The notes beneath the pieces were generated by a model that saw nothing but the letters and a program-made list of their open reading frames with translations, was not told the origin of the DNA and did no database searches. Source: Glutamicibacter uratoxydans (lineage in GTDB: Bacteria; Actinomycetota; Actinomycetes; Actinomycetales; Micrococcaceae). Taken from it: 64,000 nucleotides of DNA. The DNA is taken from assembly GCF_006539925.1 (NCBI RefSeq), contig NZ_BJNY01000012.1:108442-172441 (forward strand), in the 5' to 3' direction. Below, one piece after another: positions 58,268-64,000 of this stretch. The position numbers were made by a program, and so were the translations under genes. Numbering within the stretch: position 1 is the first letter of the stretch; each line of letters opens with the position of its first letter.

Positions 58268-59878
58268 CTAGGCTTCGCTAACCAGTTCGCTCTGGCGGGC
58301 TTCCACAGGATTTTCCTGAATCAGCTCGGCGCAGCGTTCACCGATCATCATCACGGTGATGTTCGGGTTCACGGTGACCAGCTCTGGCATCACCGAAGCG
58401 TCGGCCACGCGCAGGCCCGAGACTCCCTTGACCCGCAGCTGCGGATCCAACGGGCTCATCACATCGTCCTCGGAGCCCATGCGCACCGAACCAGCCGGGT
58501 GGTAGACGGTGTTGTGGCAGCGGCGCAGGTAGTCGAAGATCTCTTCGTCAGTCTGCACGTCCTTGCCCGGGAACTGCTCCTCGCCGGCCCACTCTGCCAT
58601 CGGCGACTGGGCGACGATCTCGCGGGCCTTGCGGATGCCGAAGGTCATCACTCGCTTGTCGTGGCCCTCTGGATCGGTGAAGTAACGAGGGTCGACCTTC
58701 GGCTTGTCGCGGAAGTCGCAGCTGCGTAGGCGCACGGTGCCGCGCGACTTCGCATGGGTGACATTCGGGGTCAGGCAGAAGGTGTTCTCGCTGGTCGGGT
58801 AGCCCCAACGCAGGGTGTGCATGTCGAAGGGCACCGAACCGTAGTGCATCATCAGATCCGGACGGTCGAGGCCTTCCTGGGTCGGTGCGAAGATGCCGAT
58901 TTCCCACCACTGGGTGGAGGTTTCAACCATCGGCTTCTTAGCCTCCCACTGGATCACGCCTTCCGGGTGGTCCTGCAGGTGTTCGCCCACGCCTGGAGCG
59001 TCGACGAGCACCTCGACGCCGACCTCCTTGAGGTGTTCGGCAGGTCCGATGCCGGAGAGCATCAGCAGCTTCGGCGAGTCAATGGCGCCGGCGGAGACGA
59101 CGACCTCGCGGGCGGCGTTCAGCGTCACGGTGCGGCCAAAGGCCCCGTCCACCACGTCCACGCCGGTGCAGCGCTTGTCGGCGTCGAAGTTCAGCTTGCG
59201 CGCCTGCAGCCCGGTGAGCAGGAAGAAGTTCTCGCGTCCCTCGATCGGGTGGATGTAGGAGACCGAGGAGGAGGCTCGGGTACCGTCGGGCAGGCGGTTG
59301 ATCTGGAAGAAGTTCGCGCCGTTGATGACCGTCTCGTTGTTGTTGAACTTGGCGCGCGGGATGCCTGCCTGCTCTGCGGCGTCCAGGATTGCCACGCCGC
59401 AGGGGTCCACCGGCGGCACGTTCATCAGCTTGACCGGGCCCGAGTCGCCGTGGTGCGGTGCATCCGGTCCGGCGTCCTCATTGGTTTCCAGCTTCTTGTA
59501 CAGGCGGTAGGCCATCTCGGAGTTCCAGCCGGTGGCGCCGAACTTCGACTCCCACTCGTCAAGGTCCTCACGCGGCGCCCAGAAGGCGATGCAGGAGTTG
59601 TGGCTGGAGCAGCCGCCCATGACCTTGGCACGGGCATGGCGCATGAACGAGTTGCCGTTTTCCTGCGGTTCGATCGGGTAGTCCCAGTCCAAGCCGGATT
59701 CCAGCAGTTCCATCCAGCGGTCCAGCTGCAGCACTTCATCGTAGCCGCGGTCGTCGGGACCTGCTTCAACCAGTGCAACACTCACCGATGGATCCTCGCT
59801 CAGGCGAGAAGCCACCGCAGCGCCGGCAGAACCGCCGCCGATCACAATGTAGTCGAAGTCCTTCTTTTCAATGTTCAA
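58268..59878 (-). CDS. betA: Choline dehydrogenase (GMC oxidoreductase family)
   Basis: The 536-residue flavoprotein oxidises choline to betaine aldehyde. The FAD-binding strand is YIVIGGGSAGAAVASRLSED. Family signatures are MGGCSSHNSCIAFWAPRED and VSAGAIDSPKLLMLSGIGPA, and the C-terminal HPAGSVRMG with VNPNITVMMIGERCAELI is complete. The product is cytosolic and near E. coli BetA in length. The TTG start at 59878 has AAGGGCG seven bases upstream. It is the last gene of betT-betB-betA; the gap to betB is 17 bases. Confidence 0.92.
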   Translation of the reverse strand: MNIEKKDFDYIVIGGGSAGAAVASRLSEDPSVSVALVEAGPDDRGYDEVLQLDRWMELLESGLDWDYPIEPQENGNSFMRHARAKVMGGCSSHNSCIAFWAPREDLDEWESKFGATGWNSEMAYRLYKKLETNEDAGPDAPHHGDSGPVKLMNVPPVDPCGVAILDAAEQAGIPRAKFNNNETVINGANFFQINRLPDGTRASSSVSYIHPIEGRENFFLLTGLQARKLNFDADKRCTGVDVVDGAFGRTVTLNAAREVVVSAGAIDSPKLLMLSGIGPAEHLKEVGVEVLVDAPGVGEHLQDHPEGVIQWEAKKPMVETSTQWWEIGIFAPTQEGLDRPDLMMHYGSVPFDMHTLRWGYPTSENTFCLTPNVTHAKSRGTVRLRSCDFRDKPKVDPRYFTDPEGHDKRVMTFGIRKAREIVAQSPMAEWAGEEQFPGKDVQTDEEIFDYLRRCHNTVYHPAGSVRMGSEDDVMSPLDPQLRVKGVSGLRVADASVMPELVTVNPNITVMMIGERCAELIQENPVEARQSELVSEA

Positions 59879-59895
59879 TTTTTCGCCCTTTCTCG

Positions 59896-61437
59896 TTACT
59901 TCTCGGCAAACCAGCCGGTAACCTGCGGGTTCAGGTTTTGGTAGATGTGCTTTGCTTCCTGGTACTCGGCAAGCCCTGTCGGGCCAAGTTCACGGCCGTT
60001 GCCGGACTGGCCAAAACCGCCCCATTCCGCCTGCGGCAGGTATGGGTGGTAGTCGTTGATCCAGATAGTGCCGTGGCGCAGGCGGTTTGCCACGCGCTGC
60101 GCCTTGCCGGCGTCCTGGGTCCACACCGCGCCGGCCAGGCCGTACACGGTGTCGTTGGCAATCTTCACTGCCTCATCTTCAGAGCTGAAGGTCTCCACCG
60201 TGACGGTCGGGCCGAAGGCCTCGTCCTGCGCCACGCTCATGTCGCTGGTGACCTGGTCGATCACGGTCGGCAGGTAGTAGTGGCCCTGGCTCAGGCCCTC
60301 GCCGTCCTCTTCGGTGGCCTTGCGTCCGCCGCAGCGCACGCGGGCGCCCTCGGCGATGCCGCCCTGCACGTAGGCGTGGACCTTGGACAGGTGGTCGGCG
60401 GAGATCAGCGGGCCGGTTTCCGACTTCTCGTCGAAGGGGCCGCCCAGGGTGATCTGCTCCGCCTTGCGCACCAGCGCGTCCACGAACTTTTCGGCGATGC
60501 TCTCTTCAACCAGCAGGCGGGAGCCTGCCGAGCAGACCTGGCCCGAGTGGACGAAGGCGCCGTTCAGCGCGTTGTCCACTGCCGCGTCGAAGTCCGCGTC
60601 GGCGAAGATCACGTTCGGGTTCTTGCCGCCCAGTTCCAGCGCAAGCTTCTTCACGGTGCCTGCAGCGGCCGCGGCGATCTTGCGTCCGGTGATCAGGCCG
60701 CCGGTGAAGGAGACCAGGTCAACGTCCGGGTGCTCGGAGAGGATCGCTCCGGCCTTGGAGCCGGTGCCGGTGACCAGGTTGGCCACGCCGGCAGGCAGGC
60801 CGAGCTCGTTGAGCACATCCATCATCAGGATGGAGGTGGACGGGGTCAGCTCGGCCGGCTTGAGCACGAAGGAGCAGCCGGCGGCCAGCGCCGGGGCGAT
60901 CTTCCACGCGGCCTGCAGCAGCGGGTAGTTCCACGGGGTGATCATCGCTGCCACGCCCAGCGGTTCGTAGACGATGCGGCTGAGCACGTTCGCGTCGTTG
61001 GCGTCCACGATGCGTCCCGAATCCTGGCCTGCCAGGCGGCCGAAGTATTCGAAGCAGGCGATGATATCGTCCATGTCGATGCGCGATTCGATGATGCGCT
61101 TGCCGGTGTCCAGGGTCTCGGCGGTGGCGAACTCTTCCTTGCGCTCGCGCAGTCGGGCCGCGACCTTCAGCAGGAAGGCGCCGCGCTCCGGAGCCTGCAC
61201 GCTGGTCCATACGCCCGAGTCGAAGGCCTTGCGGGCCGCGGCGATGGCGCGTTCCGAATCTTCCTGGCTGGCGGCCGATACCAGCGCCACCTGCGCCCCG
61301 TCGGCCGGGCAGTAGATTCCGGTGGTCTCCCCGGAAGCCGCCGGGCCGAAGGCCCCGTCGATGAAGATCGTTTCTCCGGTGGTCAGCAACTGCTGGTTCG
61401 GGCTCTTGGTTAGCGATTCTGCGCTGCTCACGGTCAT
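59896..61437 (-). CDS. betB: Betaine-aldehyde dehydrogenase (aldehyde dehydrogenase family)
   Basis: The 513-residue NAD(P)-dependent enzyme oxidises betaine aldehyde to glycine betaine. The catalytic Glu lies in [14 protein letters not shown] and the catalytic Cys in [32 protein letters not shown] is the cofactor fold motif and [20 protein letters not shown] is typical near the C-terminus. Assignment as BetB rests on the operon. GGGAG precedes the ATG by five bases, and its ATGA overlaps the betT stop codon by four bases. Confidence 0.92.
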   Translation of the reverse strand: MTVSSAESLTKSPNQQLLTTGETIFIDGAFGPAASGETTGIYCPADGAQVALVSAASQEDSERAIAAARKAFDSGVWTSVQAPERGAFLLKVAARLRERKEEFATAETLDTGKRIIESRIDMDDIIACFEYFGRLAGQDSGRIVDANDANVLSRIVYEPLGVAAMITPWNYPLLQAAWKIAPALAAGCSFVLKPAELTPSTSILMMDVLNELGLPAGVANLVTGTGSKAGAILSEHPDVDLVSFTGGLITGRKIAAAAAGTVKKLALELGGKNPNVIFADADFDAAVDNALNGAFVHSGQVCSAGSRLLVEESIAEKFVDALVRKAEQITLGGPFDEKSETGPLISADHLSKVHAYVQGGIAEGARVRCGGRKATEEDGEGLSQGHYYLPTVIDQVTSDMSVAQDEAFGPTVTVETFSSEDEAVKIANDTVYGLAGAVWTQDAGKAQRVANRLRHGTIWINDYHPYLPQAEWGGFGQSGNGRELGPTGLAEYQEAKHIYQNLNPQVTGWFAEK

Positions 61438-63656
61438 GAGTTCTCCCTCATCGTTTCTTGTTGGTTCTTGTCTAGGTTTTCGAGTTCTTCATCCAGCACA
61501 TCGTGGGCCTTCGGTTCGAGGACCGGGATCATTCCGGTGTCGAAGTCCCGCTTCCAGTCGGTCTTCACGCAGCCGTCCTCGTTGATCTGGCTGCGTTCGG
61601 CGCTCAGCGACTGGTGGTGGATGAATGCCATATGGGATTCGTACTGGTCCAGCACATCGGCGATGATCTGCTCTTCGGACAGGCCGATCAAATCGTGCCC
61701 ATGGCTGCCTTCCTGGTTGAAGGCTTCCAGGCGGTAGTAGACATCCGCGCTGGTGGTCATGCGCGCATAGGACGGCATGTTCACGCGCACCGGGTACACC
61801 TGGTACTTGAACGGGCGCTGCTCCTTGTGGGTGACGACGATCAGGTCCACCGACTCCAGCTGCAGGCCGCCGACCTGCTGGATTTCCAGCTCGACGTCCA
61901 CGCCCTGGGCCAGGAATTCCTCGTAGACCTCGCGCAGCGCCGGCTTGACGGTGTCGGTGATGAATGCCTCGGTCTGCTCCAGCCCCGAGTAGCTGACCTG
62001 GCGCGAAAGGCGCTGGCGCCAGTTGCGCCGGTCGCTCAGGGAGCTGCTGCGGCTGCTGAGCACCGAGTGCAGCGTGCTGTCGTAGCTATTGGCCAGGGCC
62101 GATTCCACGCGCAGCGACTTGTACAGGCCGACCATCACGAAGACCAGCACCACCGAGAACGGCAGGCCCATGATCACTGTGGCCCCCTGCAGGGTCGGCA
62201 CGCCGCCCACCAGCAGCATGGCCAGGGTCAGGATGCCGATGGCCAGCGACCAGAACAGGCGCACCGGCTTGGAGCCGTCGGCCTCGGAGTCCTTCAGGTG
62301 TGAGGTGAAGTTCGCCATCACCAGGGCGCCGGAGTCGGCGCTGGTCACGTAGAACAGCAGGCCGGTAAAGGTGGCGATGCCCGCCACCAGCGGCACGGCC
62401 GGGTACTGCTCAAGCAGCGAGTAGAACGCGCGCTCCGGGGTGTTCATGGCGATCTCGCCGAACTGCGCATTGCCGTCCATGATCAGCGCCAGTGCGCTGT
62501 TGCCGAAGATGGAGATCCAGGTCAGGATGAAGGCCATCGGCACGATCAGCACGCTGAAAACGAACTGGCGGATGGTGCGGCCGCGGGAGATGCGCGCCAG
62601 GAACAGGCCGACGAACGGGGCCCAGGCGATCCACCAGGCCCAGAAGAACAGGGTCCAGCCGTTCAGCCAGGCATCCGGGCGGTCATATGCAAAGGTGTCC
62701 AGCGCCATGAACGGGAACTGCGCGAGCATGTCGCCCACATTGCTGATCATCGCATCCATCAGGAACGCGGTCTTGCCGGTGACCAGCACGTAGAGCATCA
62801 GCACAATGCACAGGATCACGTTCAGCTCGGAGAGGCGGCGGATGCCCTTCTCCACGCCGGTGAGCACCGAGATGGTCGCCATGACCACCGACAGGCCGAT
62901 CAGCGCGATCTTCCAGGCATTGTTCTCAGGGACGCCGAAGATGAAGTACAGGCCGTAGTTCAGCTGGGCGACGCCGATGCCCAGCGAGGTGGCGATGCCG
63001 AAGATCGTGCCCAGCACCGCGGCGATGTCCACGCCGTGGCCGATCGGGCCGTTGATCTTCTTGCCGAAAATCGGGTAAAGGGCCGAGCGAATGCTCAGCG
63101 GCAGGTTGTGGCGGTAGGCGAAGTAGCCCAGCGCCATGCCGACCAGCGCGTACAGGCCCCAGCCGATCAGGCCGTAGTGGAACAGCGTCCACACCAGCGC
63201 CTGGCGGGCGGCCTCCGCGGTGGAGCCGTCGCCACGCGGCGGCGCCAGGTACTGGGTCACCGGCTCGGACACCGAGAAGAACATCAAATCGATGCCGATG
63301 CCTGCGGCGAACAGCATCGAGGTCCAGGTGAAGAAGTTGAAGGTCGGGCGCGAGTGGTCCGGACCCAGTCGGGTCTTGCCCACCTTGCTCAGCGCCACCA
63401 GCACGACGAACACCAGCACGCTGACCACGACCAGGGTGTAGTACCACCCCAGGTTCTTGCCGATCCAGGTGACCATGGCGGTCATCACCGTATCGGCGGA
63501 TTCCTTGTCGAAGATGGCCCACAGGGCGATGGCCAAGACGCCGATGGCCGAACCATAGAACACCACTTTGTTGATGCGGGTCTTTGGTTCTTCTTGGCTC
63601 GGCGAACTCTCGATCATTGGCCCGGGTCTCATCCCGGATTCATTCTCGGTACTCAT
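61434..63656 (-). CDS. betT: BCCT family choline transporter with C-terminal regulatory domain
   Basis: A 740-residue transporter of twelve helices followed by a roughly 190-residue cytosolic domain, the layout of E. coli BetT. The helix 3 region GIGIDLMFFSVSEPVTQYL matches BetT closely, and the substrate box WTLFFWAWWIAWAPFVGLFL has the conserved tryptophans. BetT is a proton-driven choline importer. The start is placed at the ATG at 63656 (MSTENESG); a TTG lies 18 bases upstream. The promoter and a palindromic operator are at 63665-63717. It is the first gene of betT-betB-betA. Confidence 0.92.
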   Translation of the reverse strand: MSTENESGMRPGPMIESSPSQEEPKTRINKVVFYGSAIGVLAIALWAIFDKESADTVMTAMVTWIGKNLGWYYTLVVVSVLVFVVLVALSKVGKTRLGPDHSRPTFNFFTWTSMLFAAGIGIDLMFFSVSEPVTQYLAPPRGDGSTAEAARQALVWTLFHYGLIGWGLYALVGMALGYFAYRHNLPLSIRSALYPIFGKKINGPIGHGVDIAAVLGTIFGIATSLGIGVAQLNYGLYFIFGVPENNAWKIALIGLSVVMATISVLTGVEKGIRRLSELNVILCIVLMLYVLVTGKTAFLMDAMISNVGDMLAQFPFMALDTFAYDRPDAWLNGWTLFFWAWWIAWAPFVGLFLARISRGRTIRQFVFSVLIVPMAFILTWISIFGNSALALIMDGNAQFGEIAMNTPERAFYSLLEQYPAVPLVAGIATFTGLLFYVTSADSGALVMANFTSHLKDSEADGSKPVRLFWSLAIGILTLAMLLVGGVPTLQGATVIMGLPFSVVLVFVMVGLYKSLRVESALANSYDSTLHSVLSSRSSSLSDRRNWRQRLSRQVSYSGLEQTEAFITDTVKPALREVYEEFLAQGVDVELEIQQVGGLQLESVDLIVVTHKEQRPFKYQVYPVRVNMPSYARMTTSADVYYRLEAFNQEGSHGHDLIGLSEEQIIADVLDQYESHMAFIHHQSLSAERSQINEDGCVKTDWKRDFDTGMIPVLEPKAHDVLDEELENLDKNQQETMRENS

Positions 63657-63664
63657 GGCGTTTG

Positions 63665-63717
63665 AGCCTAGCAACGGAATTAAGCCAATATCAAGGTCTT
63701 GATATATTAGTAATATA
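63665..63717 (-). promoter_or_regulatory. betTBA promoter with palindromic operator over the -35 box
   Basis: Minus strand: -35 TTGATA (63689-63694) and -10 TAGGCT (63665-63670) are separated by 18 bases. The -10 box ends eight bases before the betT ATG. The -35 lies inside a perfect palindrome ATATCAAG-GT-CTTGATAT (63688-63705). A second perfect palindrome, TATATTA-G-TAATATA (63703-63717), abuts it. A repressor bound here would block RNA polymerase. Confidence 0.72.
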
Positions 63718-63817
63718 TATGATAGACATCACATCGGATGGCTATCTAGATTATATATTGCCTAGTCGGATGCATTTCTTGAAAAATAGCTGCATTCATG
63801 AAACGCGGGCGCATTTA

Positions 63818-64000
63818 TCACAAAAGATCGACACGACCCTGATCTTTAAGCGTCTGCACCGTCTGTTTCACCCGCTGCGCATGCTCCTTCGTCGTCACCA
63901 GCAGCGCATCAGCAGTATCAACAACGATCACATCATCAATGCCGATCAACGCCACCACGCGAGGGCGGTCGCCATAGACGACACCAGTCGCCTGATCCGC
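63818..64000 (-). CDS. manC: C-terminal 60 residues of mannose-1-phosphate guanylyltransferase (5' end outside window)
   Basis: The minus-strand frame is open from base 64000 to a TGA at 63818-63820. The visible residues include VVALIGIDDVIVVDTADALL, then VTTKEHAQRVKQTVQTLK, which is the C-terminal end of GDP-mannose pyrophosphorylases (as in MurG-unrelated ManC/ManB). The enzyme makes GDP-mannose from mannose-1-phosphate and GTP. Codons end in T or G (GTT, GAT, ACT, GCG, ACG) more often than in the neighbouring genes. It lies upstream of betT in the same direction, with a 143-base AT-rich gap between them holding the betT promoter. Confidence 0.85.
   Translation of the reverse strand, partial: ADQATGVVYGDRPRVVALIGIDDVIVVDTADALLVTTKEHAQRVKQTVQTLKDQGRVDLL

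Overview
The window is chromosomal DNA of a high-GC actinobacterium. Three lines support this: a WhiB regulator, a mycothiol S-conjugate amidase (Mca), and a set of families restricted or nearly restricted to Actinobacteria (DUF3499, DUF5719, TIGR03089, DUF4245, DUF4307, DUF501, an LCP protein with an N-terminal membrane bundle). Protein sequences, gene order and the betTBA and DUF5719-glycosyltransferase-whiB arrangements look most like Micrococcaceae (Arthrobacter/Glutamicibacter type); that placement is inference. I see no rRNA, insertion sequence, prophage, CRISPR array or replication origin. There is one tRNA gene. No stretch over 300 bases lacks a gene.

Layout. 1-2.0 kb: end of an AT-richer membrane-protein gene and a DUF1461 membrane protein. 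2.0-15.6 kb: a cell-envelope block (DUF3499, degenerate Zincin_1 protein, DUF5719, a 1176-residue membrane glycosyltransferase, WhiB2-like regulator, TIGR03089, GtrA, LCP, manA) with purK-purE inside it. It matches the Rv3255c-Rv3277 neighbourhood of Mycobacterium tuberculosis. 15.6-19.7 kb: glpX, DUF4245, carbonic anhydrase, fumC. 19.8-27.4 kb: accessory genes, namely an unknown membrane protein, an M19 dipeptidase, a GNAT enzyme, a TetR-MFS efflux pair, a NUDIX hydrolase, a prepilin peptidase and an unknown protein. 27.4-38.2 kb: phoH2, a short Z-prenyl synthase, YyaL, mca, DUF4307, greA, ilvA, an AI-2E permease and a Bax-inhibitor-1 protein, matching the Rv1080c-Rv1101c neighbourhood. 38.4-47.3 kb: tRNA-Leu(UAA), type II NADH dehydrogenase, a mycosin-like protease, ppx, DUF501, ftsB, eno, mazG and map, matching Rv1021-Rv1026. 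47.4-56.7 kb: nucleoside uptake and breakdown (bmpA, ABC transporter, cdd, deoA, add, with dedA between). 56.9-63.7 kb: an M20 amidohydrolase and a betT-betB-betA choline-to-betaine operon. 63.8-64.0 kb: the 3' end of a mannose-1-phosphate guanylyltransferase gene.

How the genes work together. ManA and the guanylyltransferase supply GDP-mannose; the membrane glycosyltransferase, GtrA and LCP proteins are candidates for using activated sugars in a wall polymer. bmpA and its ABC transporter import nucleosides that Cdd, DeoA and Add degrade. BetT imports choline, and BetA and BetB oxidise it to glycine betaine.

The strongest non-gene signals are: (1) at least fourteen genes with a TANNNT hexamer exactly 6-7 nt before the start codon, implying leaderless transcripts; (2) a three-half-site operator over the tetR start; (3) a perfect palindrome over a TTGATA -35 box upstream of betT; (4) many long perfect hairpins without U-tracts at gene ends. 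I did not find a clearly new multi-gene system. The best candidates for undescribed biology are the whiB2-glycosyltransferase-DUF5719 envelope module, a possible small ORF preceding phoH2, and an unknown membrane protein with a Cys/His cluster. Starts were revised where a ribosome-binding site or a -10 box argued for it, and the reasons are given per gene.
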